Assembly (NCBI RefSeq): GCF_000177675.1
Contig: NZ_ADGX01000023.1
Span: forward strand, 1 to 64,000
Length of the DNA: 64,000 bases
Reading direction: 5' to 3'
Origin: Parafrankia sp. EUN1f
GTDB taxonomy: Bacteria > Actinomycetota > Actinomycetes > Frankiales > Frankiaceae
The position numbers and the translations under genes were made by a program. Each line of letters starts with the position of its first letter. Within the stretch, counting starts at the first letter, position 1. The notes beneath the pieces were generated by a model. It made no database searches. It was given only the letters and a program-made list of their open reading frames with translations, and had not been told where the DNA came from. Shown in pieces: positions 17,829 to 27,990 of this stretch.

Positions 17829-17984
17829 GTCGGCTCCGAAGGTGGCGTCAGGTGGCGTCAGATGGCAGGCACGGGGCTGGGCGGGTGTGGCGAGGTCCAC
17901 CGAAGGGCCTGGACGTGGGACGTCCCCACCGGGTGGCGTTGTGTGCCTCCGGCGGGGACGTCCGTCGTGCTGGTCGGGTGACCG

Positions 17985-18383
17985 TCAGGCGGCGGCCTTC
18001 GTCTCCCAGAAGATCGTCGAGATCTCGTCGATCAGGTCCAGGAGCTGCTGGCCCTGGGCCGGGTCGACCGAGCCCTTCGCACCGGCGGCGCCGGCGGCCT
18101 TCGTGGCCTTCCAGAACAGATCGTGCAGCTGCGGGTACTTCTCGATGTGGTTCGGCTTGAAGTAGTCGGTCCAGAGCACCCAGAGGTGGTGCTTGACGAG
18201 CTCCGCGCGCTCCTCCTTGATGGCCAGCGCGCGGGCCCGGAACTCGGGGTCGGTGTTGCCCTGGTACTTCTCCTGGATGGCCTTGACCGACTGGGCCTCG
18301 ACCTTCGCCTGCGCGGGGTCGTAGACGCCGCAGGGCAGGTCGCAGTGGGCGTTGACGCTGATGGCGGGCTTGAGCAGGCTCAT
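17985..18383 (-). CDS. sodN: nickel superoxide dismutase (pro-form)
   Basis: The 132-residue protein contains the nickel hook HCDLPCGVY at residues 13-21. In the mature enzyme His1, Cys2 and Cys6 of this segment bind nickel. The 12-residue leader MSLLKPAISVNA must be removed to expose that histidine. The rest is the expected four-helix bundle. It dismutates superoxide in the cytoplasm. The ATG has a GAGGAAG ribosome site. The maturation protease gene sodX is divergent, 160 bp away, so the pair shares a control region. I saw no clear Nur box. Confidence 0.96.
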   Translation of the reverse strand: MSLLKPAISVNAHCDLPCGVYDPAQAKVEAQSVKAIQEKYQGNTDPEFRARALAIKEERAELVKHHLWVLWTDYFKPNHIEKYPQLHDLFWKATKAAGAAGAKGSVDPAQGQQLLDLIDEISTIFWETKAAA

Positions 18384-18543
18384 TCCGCTTCCTCTCTGTA
18401 CGCCTCGGGTCTCAGGTCGCCCCAGGGCGGCCGTGTCCTCCGTACAGCGGGACAGGCCGGCCCGGGTGGGTGCGATCGCGGGATCCGGGTCGCGGATGTG
18501 CAGCTCGTGGACCCGGTTTTCCGCCTTCTGGCAACCTACCCCT

Positions 18544-18882
18544 GTGAGGCCGAGCATTTCTCCGCGGGCGGTGTCCGTTCGCGGCGAGTCCATGCGTCCG
18601 ACACTGCGCGATGGCGACGCGTGCCTCGTGTTGTGGGGAGCGCCACCCAGGCCGGGAGACGTGGTGGTCGCCCGGCTGCCGGAACGAGGACTCGGAATCA
18701 AACGGGCCGAGTTCGCGGACCCGGACGGTTCCTGGTGGCTGCGTTCGGACAACGTGGGGGTCGGAACCGACAGCGCGACGTTCGGCATGGTCGCGGCCAC
18801 CGACATCCTGGGCCGGGTGGTCGCTCGGTACTGGCCGCGGCCACGTCCGTTGCGCCGTCGCCGCGTGCGGCCGCTGCCCTAG
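18544..18882 (+). CDS. sodX: nickel-type superoxide dismutase maturation protease (S26 signal-peptidase-like)
   Basis: The 112-residue protein has the S26 catalytic serine in VRGESMRPTL (Ser16) and the general-base lysine in LGIKRAEF (Lys53). The late SDN segment, WLRSDNVGVGTDS, is typical of the family. It removes the short SodN leader to free the nickel-binding histidine. It lacks a membrane anchor, unlike exported signal peptidases, as expected for cytoplasmic SodX. GTG 18544 was chosen; GTG 18571, closer to the catalytic serine, is possible. It is divergent from its substrate gene. Confidence 0.87.
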   Translation: MRPSISPRAVSVRGESMRPTLRDGDACLVLWGAPPRPGDVVVARLPERGLGIKRAEFADPDGSWWLRSDNVGVGTDSATFGMVAATDILGRVVARYWPRPRPLRRRRVRPLP

Positions 18883-18913
18883 TACGGCACCTGTCTTCGT
18901 GACCTGTCTTCGT

Positions 18914-18981
18914 GCGGCCACAGTCGTAGCGCGGCCACGGTCGTGGCGCGGCCACGGTCGTGGCGCGGCCACGGTCGTGGT
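18914..18981. repeat. four tandem copies of a 17-bp unit
   Basis: Copies at 18914-18930, 18931-18947, 18948-18964 and 18965-18981 are close matches to GCGGCCACGGTCGTGGC. The second and third are identical, the first has two changes, the fourth one. Each unit contains CCAC and GTGG arms able to form a small hairpin. The array lies just after sodX in the convergent gap to rmlC. Confidence 0.9.
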
Positions 18982-19068
18982 GCGGGGCTGCCGTGGTGGG
19001 GCAGGTCGGAGCCGCCGGGGCCGTTCTGGGGCCGCGGAGGTGGTCTGCCGGCCGGGCGCGTGGCTGGT

Positions 19069-19692
19069 TCAGGCGCGGCCGACGCCGCTGCCGAGCGGGC
19101 GCAGCGATTCGTAGAAGGCCCTGCAGTCGGCGTAGTCGGGAAGGATTCCGGCGGCGGCGGCCTGCGACAGGCTCGGCGCCGCGACGTCCTTCTCGGACAG
19201 CAGCGGCGTGATGTCGGGTGGCCAGGGCAGGTCGAGGTCGGGGTCGAGTGGGTTGATCCCGTACTCACGGGCCGGCGTGTAGGGGGCCGAGCACAGATAG
19301 GTGATCACCGCGTTGTCGGTGAGGGCCATGAAGGCATGCCCGAGGCCTTCCGCGATGTACAGCCCGCGGCGGTCGACGTCGTCGAGGATGACGGCCGCGT
19401 GCGCGCCGAAGGTCGGCGAGCCGAGCCGTATGTCGACCACACAGTCCAGAACGCGACCACTCACGCAGGTCACGTACTTTGCCTGGCTGGGCGGCACCTG
19501 GGCGTAGTGCACTCCGCGCAGAGTTCCCGCGCGGCTGACGCTCGCGTTCGCCTGGGCGAGTTCGAGACGGTGCCCGGCCACTGATTCCAGCGCGTCGGTG
19601 CGGAACCATTCGAGGAATGTCCCGCGAGGGTCGGAGTGCTTGCGCGGGGTGAACAACCAGGTATCGGCTATCGGCAGCTCGGTGACCTCCAC
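19069..19692 (-). CDS. rmlC: dTDP-4-dehydrorhamnose 3,5-epimerase (RmlC) family
   Basis: The 207-residue cupin has GTLRGVHYA with catalytic His62, the conserved Lys72 in QAKYVTCVSG, and LYIAEGLGHAFMAL, all RmlC signatures. The early DPRGTFLEWF also fits. It epimerises dTDP-4-keto-6-deoxyglucose in the rhamnose pathway or makes a related deoxysugar. No rmlA, rmlB or rmlD is adjacent, so the pathway role is inferred. GTG 19692 lies 8 bases after TAGCGT on this strand, suggesting a near-leaderless message. Stand-alone. Confidence 0.85.
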   Translation of the reverse strand: MEVTELPIADTWLFTPRKHSDPRGTFLEWFRTDALESVAGHRLELAQANASVSRAGTLRGVHYAQVPPSQAKYVTCVSGRVLDCVVDIRLGSPTFGAHAAVILDDVDRRGLYIAEGLGHAFMALTDNAVITYLCSAPYTPAREYGINPLDPDLDLPWPPDITPLLSEKDVAAPSLSQAAAAGILPDYADCRAFYESLRPLGSGVGRA

Positions 19693-20894
19693 GAGAACAT
19701 ACGCTACTAGGTTTAGCTCGCCGATTCCTCGTGACGCTCGTCCGGGAAGGCGTGCTCTGGGTGAACGAGATGACACCTTTGGTTATCATCTTGACCGCGG
19801 GTTGTCGGGGATCTCCCGAAATATGTCGCCGCGCCGTACGGGGGGTTACGGTGTTGACGCTGGACCTGTTCCTGGATCCTCTTTGTGTCGCCTCCCGCAC
19901 TCCACCAATCCACGGACGAACAACATTTGTGCGAGCGTGAATCGTCTCACGATTCATCTGTGCTGCGTGTGTCGCGAACCCGTGATCATTGGGCTGTCTC
20001 GACGGGAAACAAGCAGGAAACGCACCGGAATCAGCCCCGCCGATGCGCCCGGGCTTTCGGCCCGATTGGGAAACCCGGATGACATGGGTGGCGGGAGGCC
20101 TGGCGACGGGGAAGGCGTGCGGCCGCGGCGCGGTCTCTCCCGGCGATCCGGTCGGTTGCCGGGCCTGGTGTGGTGGCCTCCGGAATCTGGTGCGGTGGTC
20201 TCCGGGCCCTGGTGCGGTGGCCTCCGGAACCCGGCACGGGCGCGGCCACGACCGGTTCCGGGCATCGCGACTGGTCTGAACATCGCGATTGGTTCCGGGC
20301 ATGAGGTGATTCGTGACCTGCGCCGTGATGTCCGTCTCACGGTTCCATCGTGATCAGATGGCGTGTTCCCCGGCCCGCCGGATGAGGCTCGCGGCGGCGC
20401 CGAGAAGGCCGGCGGCGGCGTCGCCACCGCGCCGGGTGTGCCGGACCGGTGGCGGTTGTGATGCTCGTGACCGGCCCGAATCGAGTCGGATGGGCGACAG
20501 GTACCGTCGCCGGGCGGCCTGTCGCCGCGGCGCGCGACGGTGTCGCGTGCCGCCCGAGACGCCTACAAGCACAGTCATGTCACGAGCACGCTACGTCGGT
20601 GGCCTCGGTTCACGTCTGTCGGTTTCGCGCAGGAGACATCCATGGCCGGTCGGTGGCGAACCAGACAGCCGGGCTCGGGGCGCTGCACGTGCCATATTGG
20701 AAGCTGCGCCGGGCCACCCCCGCCGCAGACATGTGGCACAACCAGCCGCCTCACACGCCGAGGCGACAGCGCAAGGCCCGCCGCCCCGCGAACGCGTGAT
20801 CTTCGCCGGGGTCCCGGGAACGTCCTAGCCACGTCCGGGCAGTGACACCGTTCGCCGGACGGTACCGCCGTGGCTTGTCCGAGGAGCCCCTTTC
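19693..20894. other. 1.2-kb region without a convincing gene
   Basis: All frames here are short or read as arginine/proline-rich shadows. The left 350 bp is clearly less GC-rich than the window and contains short AT-rich tracts. The middle contains a 22-bp tandem repeat (20166-20231). One small frame from about 20641, behind an AGGAGA site, gives a Cys-containing peptide. I do not accept it as a gene without comparative support. The right end holds the malic enzyme 5' region. Confidence 0.5.
20166..20231. repeat. three tandem copies of a 22-bp unit
   Basis: Units at 20166-20187, 20188-20209 and 20210-20231 follow TGGTGCGGTGGCCTCCGG plus four variable bases. They differ at only a few positions. 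Shorter partly related words (GGTTCCGGGCAT) recur just downstream. Confidence 0.85.
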
Positions 20895-22169
20895 GTGACC
20901 GCAACGACCGACCACACGACCCTCGACCAGTCCATCGCCGCCCCGGTCCAGGGCACGGCCTCGCCGCAGTCGCCGGCAGTGTCGCCGGGCTTCGACGGGC
21001 CGAGCCCGCGCCCCTCCGACGACGATCCCGCCTTCGCGCTGCACCGGGGCGGAAAGATCGGGATCGGCCTGACCGCGCCGCTGAACAACCGTGAAGACCT
21101 CTCCCTCGCCTACACGCCAGGCGTGGCCAGGGTGTGCATGGCGATCGCCGAGGCGCCGGCACTGGCTGACGATTACACCTGGCGTGCCAACACGGTCGCC
21201 GTTGTGACCGACGGAACCGCTGTGCTCGGCCTCGGCGACATCGGGCCCGCCGCGGCGCTGCCGGTCATGGAGGGCAAGGCCGCGCTGTTCAAGCACTTCG
21301 GCGGCGTGGACGCGGTGCCGATCTGCCTCGACTGCACCGACGTCGAGGAGATCGTCGACACCGTCGCGAGGCTCGCCCCGGGCTTCGGCGGTGTCAACCT
21401 GGAGGACATCTCGGCGCCGCGCTGCTTCGAGATCGAGGCGCTGCTCCAGGAGCGCGTCGACATCCCCGTCTTCCATGACGACCAGCACGGCACCGCGATC
21501 GTGGCGCTCGCCGCGCTGGAGAACGCCGCGCGGCTCACCGGCCGGAACCTCTCGGACCTGCGGGCCGTGGTGTCGGGGGCGGGCGCCGCCGGGATCGCCG
21601 TGACCCGCATCCTGCTCGCGGCGGGGATCGGTGACATCGCCGTCGGTGACAGCCGCGGCATGATCTACGCCGGCCGCGATGGCCTGACGCCGATCAAGGC
21701 CGCGCTCGCCGCGGACACGAACAAGGCCGGCAAGCAGGGCTCGATCAACGAGGCCCTCGCCGGTGCGGACGTCTACCTCGGCCTCTCCGCCGGCAAGGTG
21801 CCCGAGGAGGTCGTGGCGACGATGGCGCCGGAGGCGATCATCTTCGCGATGGCGAACCCCGACCCCGAGATCGACCCCGAGGTCGCGCACAAGTACGCCC
21901 GCATCGTCGCGACCGGCCGGAGCGACTACCCCAACCAGATCAACAACGTCCTGGCCTTCCCCGGGGTGTTCCGCGGTGCGCTGGATGTCCGCGCGAGCCG
22001 GGTCACCGAGGGGATGAAGCTGGCGGCCGCCCGGGCGCTCGCCGATGTGATCGCCGACGAGCTCAGCGAGGACAACATCATCCCGAGCGTCTTCGACGCG
22101 CGGGTCGCCCCCGCGGTCTCGGCGGCGGTGGCCGCCGCGGCCCGTGCCGACGGAGTCGCACGCCGCTGA
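20895..22169 (+). CDS. NAD(P)-dependent malic enzyme
   Basis: The 424-residue protein has [12 protein letters not shown], the conserved malic-enzyme tyrosine segment. [10 protein letters not shown] and [11 protein letters not shown] follow with metal-binding acidic residues, then the nucleotide-binding GAGAAGIAV, and late [10 protein letters not shown] and [14 protein letters not shown]. It decarboxylates malate to pyruvate with reduction of NAD or NADP. It belongs to the short bacterial type without a fused phosphotransacetylase domain. A GGAG site precedes the GTG at 20895. A Pro/Ser-rich N-terminal 40 residues precede the conserved part. Confidence 0.92.
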   Translation: MTATTDHTTLDQSIAAPVQGTASPQSPAVSPGFDGPSPRPSDDDPAFALHRGGKIGIGLTAPLNNREDLSLAYTPGVARVCMAIAEAPALADDYTWRANTVAVVTDGTAVLGLGDIGPAAALPVMEGKAALFKHFGGVDAVPICLDCTDVEEIVDTVARLAPGFGGVNLEDISAPRCFEIEALLQERVDIPVFHDDQHGTAIVALAALENAARLTGRNLSDLRAVVSGAGAAGIAVTRILLAAGIGDIAVGDSRGMIYAGRDGLTPIKAALAADTNKAGKQGSINEALAGADVYLGLSAGKVPEEVVATMAPEAIIFAMANPDPEIDPEVAHKYARIVATGRSDYPNQINNVLAFPGVFRGALDVRASRVTEGMKLAAARALADVIADELSEDNIIPSVFDARVAPAVSAAVAAAARADGVARR

Positions 22170-22187
22170 CCAGGCGAACCTGAGGAT

Positions 22188-22218
22188 GGCCGCCGAGGGT
22201 TTCCCGCCCTCGGCGGCC
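22188..22218 (+). terminator. hairpin after the malic enzyme gene
   Basis: GGCCGCCGAGGG at 22188-22199 is perfectly complementary to CCCTCGGCGGCC at 22207-22218, with a 7-base loop. It starts 19 bp after the stop codon. No T-tract follows, as is common in high-GC genomes. Confidence 0.7.
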
Positions 22219-22334
22219 ACACTCGCCTCCGGCCGGCTGCAGGCCCTGTCAGGGAGCCGGCTCGCAGGCCCCTGCCAGGGCCGCTGGCTGGCCGGCAGGG
22301 CCCAGCCGAGCGGCCGGGACCTGGCCTGGAACGG

Positions 22335-22478
22335 TCAGACCCGGCCGCAGCCCAGACAGGGCCGGTTCTCGTTCACCTCGGCCAGCGGGCGCAGCGCGCC
22401 GCAGCCCTTGTAGGAGCAGCACACAAAATCCGCCGACGGGACGATGATGATCCGGTCGCCGTCGGTCGCGAGCGTCAT
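22335..22478 (-). CDS. small zinc-ribbon-like protein
   Basis: A 47-residue product is read from ATG 22478. It has four useful cysteines in two pairs, CCSYKGC in the middle and CLGCGR near the end, typical of a zinc ribbon. The N-terminal half reads MTLATDGDRIIIVPSADFV. The frame extends further upstream, but that part is proline/arginine-rich and unlikely to be coding. No ribosome site is obvious. I do not recognise a named family. It ends 165 bp from the malic enzyme stop in convergent orientation. Confidence 0.5.
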   Translation of the reverse strand: MTLATDGDRIIIVPSADFVCCSYKGCGALRPLAEVNENRPCLGCGRV

Positions 22479-22762
22479 CGGCGGCTCGGGGGCTGGCACC
22501 GGCCGATGCCGACGCCAGCCGAATCGGCGACCGCCCCCGTCACGGCCGACCGCAGCCGGCGTTCCTCCCTGTGTTGCCACGGGACTGAGTTCAACACATC
22601 CGCGGGGTCGGCGCGACGGCCGGGGCCAACGGAACGTGCGGCCACGGGCCGCCGGGCTGCGCGGAGGCTCGTCGGGTGCGGGCTGAAGCCGCCCGAACCC
22701 GGACGAACTCCGAGGCACCGAGAGGGCACGGAGCGTCCGAGCGCCAGGCGTCACCGGCGCAA

Positions 22763-22768
22763 TAGGGT
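22763..22768 (+). promoter_or_regulatory. -10 box of leaderless oxidoreductase gene
   Basis: TAGGGT ends 7 bases before the GTG at 22776, and no ribosome site lies between. This fits a leaderless transcript. Confidence 0.45.
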
Positions 22769-22775
22769 CGGGCTC

Positions 22776-23750
22776 GTGCTTGCCGCTGCCGCAGTCGCGA
22801 TCAACCCAGACGACCCGCTCTCAGGCCTGCGCGTCGGTGATCAGCCCGCGCCGGTGGTCCCGGAGGGCTGGACCACGGTCTCGGTGCGGGCCGCCGCGCT
22901 CAACCATCACGATCTTTTCAGCCTGCGCGGTGTCGGCCTGCCCGCCGAGCGGCTGCCGATGATCCTGGGCTGCGATGCCGCCGGGGTCAGCGCCGACGGT
23001 GCGGAGGTCATCGTCCACGCGGTCATCGGCGACCCGGCCCGGGGCGGCGGCGACGAGACCCTGGACCCGTCCCGGACGCTGCTTTCCGAGCTGCATCCGG
23101 GAACACTCGCCGAGCAGGTGGCCGTCCCACGGGCGAATCTCGTCCCGAAACCGGCGTCGCTGTCGTGGGAGGAGGCGGCCTGCCTGCCGACCGCCTGGCT
23201 GACCGCCTACCGCATGGTGGTCAGCCGCTCGGGCCTGCCCGCGAGCGGCGGTGGCACGATGCTGGTCCAGGGGGCCGGCGGCGGGGTGGCGACGGCGGCC
23301 CTGATGATCGGTAAGGCGGTCGGGCACACCGTCTTCGTCACCTCGCGGGACGAGGCCAAGCGCCGCCGTGCGCTCGATCTCGGCGCCGACCTCGCGGTCG
23401 CGACGGGGGAGCGTCTGCCTGCCCGTGTCGACACGGTGATCGAAACGGTCGGTGCCGCCACCTGGTCGCATTCGGTGCGTTCGCTGCGCCCGGGCGGCCG
23501 GATCGTCTGCTCCGGGGCGACCAGCGGGCCGAACCCGCCGGCGGAGCTGAACCGGATCTTCTTTCTCCAGCTCTCGGTGGTCGGGTCGACGATGGGCACC
23601 CGCGGCGAGCTGGCCGACCTGGTGAGCCTTCTGGACCGCACCGGCACCCGCCCGCTGGTCGACGATGTCCGCCCGCTCGCGGACGCACGAGCCTCGTTCG
23701 AACGTCTCGCTCAGGGCGAGGTGTTCGGCAAGCTCGTCCTCACCGTCTAG
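22776..23750 (+). CDS. zinc-independent MDR-family quinone oxidoreductase/alcohol dehydrogenase
   Basis: The 324-residue medium-chain reductase opens with a GroES-like domain (AALNHHDLFSLRGVG, ILGCDAAGVSADG). The nucleotide-binding domain has VQGAGGGVATAAL and a following TSRDEAKRR typical of NADPH-dependent enzymes. The structural zinc cysteine cluster is absent, which places it with quinone oxidoreductases. Substrate unknown. GTG 22776 was chosen for the -10 box seven bases upstream and because the sequence before it is not protein-like. It ends 54 bp from the convergent DUF6104 gene. Confidence 0.83.
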   Translation: MLAAAAVAINPDDPLSGLRVGDQPAPVVPEGWTTVSVRAAALNHHDLFSLRGVGLPAERLPMILGCDAAGVSADGAEVIVHAVIGDPARGGGDETLDPSRTLLSELHPGTLAEQVAVPRANLVPKPASLSWEEAACLPTAWLTAYRMVVSRSGLPASGGGTMLVQGAGGGVATAALMIGKAVGHTVFVTSRDEAKRRRALDLGADLAVATGERLPARVDTVIETVGAATWSHSVRSLRPGGRIVCSGATSGPNPPAELNRIFFLQLSVVGSTMGTRGELADLVSLLDRTGTRPLVDDVRPLADARASFERLAQGEVFGKLVLTV

Positions 23751-23804
23751 TGTCTAGGCCGGGTTCTCCGGGAGCGGTGCGGCGGGCGCAGCGCGGGTGC
23801 GGCG

Positions 23805-23984
23805 CTAGAGGTCGGGGTCCTCGTCGGGCCGGGCGAGCCAGGTCGCGAGCTGTTCGACGGCGTCCTCGAACTGCGGGTGCAGGTCGACGAAGGTGCGCAG
23901 CGCGTCCGCGAGCCATTCGAAGGACACCGACTCCTCGCCGCGCCGGTTGGCGAGCTCCTCGATGCCACGGTCGGTGAAGTACAT
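23805..23984 (-). CDS. DUF6104 family small protein
   Basis: The 59-residue acidic protein begins MYFTDRGIEELANRRGEESV and continues with VSFEWLADALRTFVDLHPQF and a late ATWLARPDED. This matches the DUF6104 pattern widespread in actinobacteria, where it is often found near the 2-oxoglutarate dehydrogenase gene as here. Function is unknown. ATG 23984 matches the family start; the ORF extends upstream without conserved sequence. It lies downstream of kgd on the same strand but is separated by two strong palindromes. Confidence 0.72.
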   Translation of the reverse strand: MYFTDRGIEELANRRGEESVSFEWLADALRTFVDLHPQFEDAVEQLATWLARPDEDPDL

Positions 23985-24043
23985 GCCTGGACGGTATCGG
24001 GTCGTACGAGTCGCGGAGCCGTGCAAGGTCGCGGAAACGAGAT

Positions 24044-24091
24044 CCGGCGGTGGGCCGGGCCCGTGGCAGTCAGGGCCCGGCCCACCGCCGG
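24044..24091 (-). terminator. 19-bp perfect inverted repeat between kgd and the DUF6104 gene
   Basis: The arm at 24044-24062 is the exact reverse complement of the arm at 24073-24091, with a 10-base loop. It lies about 190 bp after the kgd stop and 60 bp before the DUF6104 start on the minus strand. It could be a second terminator for kgd or part of the DUF6104 leader. Confidence 0.65.
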
Positions 24092-24232
24092 CTTGGGTCG
24101 CTGTCGTCGCGTGTCCTGCTATGCGCCGCTGTGCGTACGCTTGCTGCTATGTAGCCGCCCGGTCGCCTGCCGCGGACCAGCTCAGGTGCTGCGGCCGCAG
24201 CAGGCTGGCGGGTCGGAGCCGCGCCGATCGTG

Positions 24233-24266
24233 CACTGCGGCCGCCTGGCGCCAGGCGGCCGCAGTG
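24233..24266 (-). terminator. 34-bp perfect palindrome just after kgd
   Basis: The 17 bases at 24233-24249 are the exact reverse complement of 24250-24266, with no unpaired loop. It starts 13 bases after the kgd stop codon. The position and strength suggest a transcription end or mRNA 3' stabiliser; there is no T-run. Confidence 0.75.
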
Positions 24267-24279
24267 GCACGGTCAGGCG

Positions 24280-27200
24280 TCAGTCGCTGAAGGCCGCCTC
24301 GACGAGAGCTGCCTGCTCCCGCTCGTGCACCCGGGACGAGCCGGAGGCCGGGGCGGCCGAGGCCCGCCGCGAGACCCGCCGCAGCCGCAGACCCTCGGGC
24401 AGCGACTCGGGCAGGTTCAGCGCCATGTGCGGGTAGGCGCCCTGGTTCGCCGGCTCCTCCTGGACCCAGACGAGGTCGGTCACGTTCGGGTACCTGCTCA
24501 GCAGTGCGGCGAGCTCCGGCCCGGGGGTCGGGTAGAGCTGCTCGACGCGCAGCAGGGCGAAGCGCTGGGCGTCGTTGCGCTTCTCCTTGGCGGCGGCGAG
24601 GTCGTAGTAGACCTTGCCGGCCGACAGCAGCACCCGCCGCACGCTGGCCGGGTCGCTGACCGAAGCGTCGTCGATGATCGGCTGCCAGGCTCCGCCGGTG
24701 AGCTCCTCGACAGTGCAGGCGGCCGCCTTCAGGCGCAGCATCGACTTCGGCGTGAAGACGATCAGCGGCCGGCGCACCGGTGACAGCGCCTGCCGGCGCA
24801 GCAGGTGGAAGTAGCTGGCCGGGCTGGACGGGGCGGAGACGGTCATGTTGCCGTCGGCGCACAGCGAGAGGAAGCGCTCGATGCGGGCCGAGGAGTGGTC
24901 CGGCCCCTGGCCCTCGTACCCGTGCGGCAGCAGCAGGGTCAGTGAGGAACGCTGGCCCCACTTCGCCTCACCCGCCGAGATGAACTCGTCGATGATCGAC
25001 TGTGCGCCGTTGGCGAAGTCGCCGAACTGCGCCTCCCACAGCACCAGGGTGTCGTCCCGGGCCACCGAGTAGCCGTATTCGAACCCCATCGCGGCGAACT
25101 CGGAGAGCAGCGAGTCGTAGGTGTAGAAGGTGCCGACCCGCGACCCGTCATCGTTGCGCAGGGTGCGCAGCGGCGTGTGGTCCTCCGCGGTGTAGCGGTC
25201 GACCAGCACGGAGTGCCGCTGGCCGAAGGTGCCGCGGCGGCTGTCCTGGCCGGTGAGCCGCACCGAGGTGCCGCCCAGCAGCAGGCTGCCGAACGCGATC
25301 ATCTCGGCGAGCGCCCAGTCGATGGCCCCGGTCTCGACCATCTGCGGGCGGCGTTCGATCTGCGGCCGCAGGCGCGGGTGCACGACGAAGCCGTCCGGCA
25401 GATTGACCTGGGTGTCGACGATCTTCTTGACGGTCTCGAGCGACACTGCGGTGGTGACTGCGGCAGCTGCGGCGGCCTCGGCCGGGGTGGTGACGATCCG
25501 CGGCTGCGGCGTGGGCCGGGTCGTGGTCTCCCTGGTCTCGGAGAACGCCTTCTCCAGCTCGGCCCGGTAGCTCTTCATCGCGTGTTCGGCCTCGTCGCGG
25601 GTGATGTCCCCACGGCCGATCAGGGCCTCGGTGTAGACCTTGCGCACCGAACGCTTGGAGGCGATCGTGTCGTACATCAGCGGCTGGGTGAAGGACGGCT
25701 CGTCCATCTCGTTGTGACCCCGCCGGCGGTAGCAGACCAGGTCGATGACGACGTCCTTGTTGAACTCCTGCCGGTAGGCGAACGCCAGCGCCGCCACCCG
25801 GACGCACGCCTCCGGGTCGTCCCCGTTGACGTGGAAGATCGGCGCCTGCACCATGCGCGCCACGTCGGTCGCGTAGACCGAGGACCGGCTGGACGTCGGT
25901 GACGTGGTGAAGCCGACCTGGTTGTTGATGACCACGTGCACGGTGCCACCGGTGCGGTAGCCGCGCAGCTGGGAGAGGTTCAGCGTCTCGGCGACCACAC
26001 CCTGGCCGGCGAACGCGGCGTCACCGTGGATCAGCACCGGCAGCACCGTGAAGCCTTCGAAGCCCTTGTCCAGGACGTCCTGCTTCGCGCGGGCGACACC
26101 TTCGAGGACGCCGTCGACGGCCTCCAGGTGCGACGGGTTGGCGACCACCGAGACGGGGACGGTGCGCCCCTCCTGGTCGGTGTAGACGCCGTCGGCACCC
26201 AGGTGATACTTGACGTCACCCGAGCCGTGCGCGGTCTGCGGGTCGACGTAGCCCTCGAACTCGTCGAAGATCTGCCGGTACGACTTGCCGACGATGTTGG
26301 CGAGCACGTTGAGCCGCCCGCGGTGCGCCATCCCGATGACGACCTCGTCGAGCCTGGCCTCCGCCGCCCGGCCGAGGATCTCGTCCAGCAGCGGGATCGT
26401 CGACTCGGCGCCCTCCAGCGAGAACCGGCGCTGGCCGACGTACTTGGTCTGCAGGAACGACTCGAAGGCCTCGGCGGCGCCGAGGCGCTCCAGCACGTAC
26501 AGCTGCTCGGCCGGGTCGGGCCGCTCGGCGGAGCGCTCCACCCGGGCCTGGATCCAGGTGCGCTCCTCCGGCTCCTGGATGTGCATGTACTCGATGCCGA
26601 CCCGGCGGCAGTAGGAGTCACGCAGGACGCCGAGGATGTCACGCAGCCGCATCGTGCGCTGCCCGGCGAAACCACCCACCGCGAACTCGCGGTCGAGGTC
26701 CCACAGAGTCAGGCCGTGGCCGATGATGTCCAGGTCGGGGTGGCTGCGGATGGCGAACTCGAGCGGGTTCGTGTCGGCCATCAGGTGACCACGCACCCGG
26801 TAGGCGTGGATGAGCTCCATCACCCGGGCGCCGTGGTCGAGGTCGCCCTCGTGGTGGGCGGAGATGTCGGGCAGCCATCGGATCGGCACGTAGGGGACGC
26901 GCAGCGAGGCGAAGATCTCGTCGTAGAACCCGTCGGCGCCCAGCAGCAGCTGGTGGATGCGCCGCAGGTACTCGCCGGACTGCGCGCCCTGGATGATCCG
27001 GTGGTCGTAGGTGCTGGTCAGCGTCATGATCTTGGAGATCGCGAGCTTCGTCAGGGTCTGCTCGGAGGCACCCTGGAACTCGGCCGGATACTCCATGGCG
27101 CCGACGCCGATGATGGTGCCCTGACCCTCCATGAGGCGCGGGACGGAGTGCACCGTCCCGATGCCGCCGGGGTTGGTCAGGCTGATCGTGACGCCGGTGA

Positions 27201-27990
27201 AGTCGTCCATGGTCAGCTTGTTCGTGCGGGCGCGGCGGACGAGGTCCTCATACGCCAGCCAGAACTGGCTGAAGTCGAGGGTCTCGGCCTTCTTCACCGC
27301 GGCGACGACGAGCTGGCGCCCCTTGGGCGTGACCAGGTCGATGGCGAGACCGAGGTTGATGTGCTCCGGCTGAACGAGCGTCGGCTTGCCGTCGATCTCG
27401 GCGTAGGACGCGTTCATCGCCGGGTGGTCGATCAGGGCCTTCACCATGGCGTAGCCGATCACATGGGTGAAGGAGATCTTCCCGCCGCTGGACCGGGCCA
27501 GGTGCCGGTTGATGACGATGCGGTTGTCGGCCAGCAGCTTCGCCGGCACCGCACGCACGGACGTCGCGGTCGGGACGTGCAGCGAGGTCTCCATGTTGGA
27601 GACCACCCGGGCGGACGCGCCGCGCAACGGGGTGCGCTCCCCGGCGGCGACCGCGGCGGCGGGCTTGGCCGGCGCGGATGCCGGCTTCGCGCTCGCGGCG
27701 GCAGGCGCCGGTGCCGGTGCCGGTGGCGCCGTGACCGGTGCCACGCTCGCGGTGGCAGCCGGAGCGGAGGGGGTCGAAGGCGTCGGCGTTGACGCGGGAC
27801 TGGGGACGGTGGCACCGCTCGCCTGCGCGTTCCCGGCAGCCGGGTTCGCGGGGCGGTAGTCGGAGAGGAACTCGCGCCATTCGGGGGAGACGCTCTCCGG
27901 GTCCTCGAGATACTGCTGGTAGATCTCGAAGACCAGCCACTCGTTAGGGCCGAAGTCAGGTTCTGACGCGGGTACCGTCGGTGCTGTCAC
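24280..27990 (-). CDS. kgd: multifunctional 2-oxoglutarate dehydrogenase E1/decarboxylase with succinyltransferase domain
   Basis: The 1236-residue fused enzyme is typical of actinobacteria. An N-terminal helix segment ([19 protein letters not shown]) is followed by an Ala/Pro linker. The E2-like acyltransferase domain, about residues 110-350, has the catalytic YDHRIIQGA near 328. The ThDP E1 domain has [25 protein letters not shown] near 665, and NNQVGFTT. It lacks a lipoyl domain and works with separate lipoyl E2 and E3 proteins in the TCA cycle. GTG 27990 is distant from a GAGG site. A near-perfect palindrome follows the stop. Divergent from the hydantoinase-like gene. Confidence 0.95.
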   Translation of the reverse strand: MTAPTVPASEPDFGPNEWLVFEIYQQYLEDPESVSPEWREFLSDYRPANPAAGNAQASGATVPSPASTPTPSTPSAPAATASVAPVTAPPAPAPAPAAASAKPASAPAKPAAAVAAGERTPLRGASARVVSNMETSLHVPTATSVRAVPAKLLADNRIVINRHLARSSGGKISFTHVIGYAMVKALIDHPAMNASYAEIDGKPTLVQPEHINLGLAIDLVTPKGRQLVVAAVKKAETLDFSQFWLAYEDLVRRARTNKLTMDDFTGVTISLTNPGGIGTVHSVPRLMEGQGTIIGVGAMEYPAEFQGASEQTLTKLAISKIMTLTSTYDHRIIQGAQSGEYLRRIHQLLLGADGFYDEIFASLRVPYVPIRWLPDISAHHEGDLDHGARVMELIHAYRVRGHLMADTNPLEFAIRSHPDLDIIGHGLTLWDLDREFAVGGFAGQRTMRLRDILGVLRDSYCRRVGIEYMHIQEPEERTWIQARVERSAERPDPAEQLYVLERLGAAEAFESFLQTKYVGQRRFSLEGAESTIPLLDEILGRAAEARLDEVVIGMAHRGRLNVLANIVGKSYRQIFDEFEGYVDPQTAHGSGDVKYHLGADGVYTDQEGRTVPVSVVANPSHLEAVDGVLEGVARAKQDVLDKGFEGFTVLPVLIHGDAAFAGQGVVAETLNLSQLRGYRTGGTVHVVINNQVGFTTSPTSSRSSVYATDVARMVQAPIFHVNGDDPEACVRVAALAFAYRQEFNKDVVIDLVCYRRRGHNEMDEPSFTQPLMYDTIASKRSVRKVYTEALIGRGDITRDEAEHAMKSYRAELEKAFSETRETTTRPTPQPRIVTTPAEAAAAAAVTTAVSLETVKKIVDTQVNLPDGFVVHPRLRPQIERRPQMVETGAIDWALAEMIAFGSLLLGGTSVRLTGQDSRRGTFGQRHSVLVDRYTAEDHTPLRTLRNDDGSRVGTFYTYDSLLSEFAAMGFEYGYSVARDDTLVLWEAQFGDFANGAQSIIDEFISAGEAKWGQRSSLTLLLPHGYEGQGPDHSSARIERFLSLCADGNMTVSAPSSPASYFHLLRRQALSPVRRPLIVFTPKSMLRLKAAACTVEELTGGAWQPIIDDASVSDPASVRRVLLSAGKVYYDLAAAKEKRNDAQRFALLRVEQLYPTPGPELAALLSRYPNVTDLVWVQEEPANQGAYPHMALNLPESLPEGLRLRRVSRRASAAPASGSSRVHEREQAALVEAAFSD

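Noticed and set aside
18384-18543. Nur box in the divergent sodN/sodX region
   Set aside because: No clear TTGCAA-type dyad was found. Control of the pair by Nur cannot be claimed.
20641-20845. A small frame behind AGGAGA encoding a Cys-containing peptide (possible RiPP precursor)
   Set aside because: The sequence is Arg/Pro-rich, no modification enzymes are near, and the frame overlaps other equally long shadow frames. Without conservation it is not supported.
25936-27792. A 618-codon plus-strand frame opposite kgd
   Set aside because: It is a codon-position shadow of kgd; the minus frame carries the E1 and E2 motifs.
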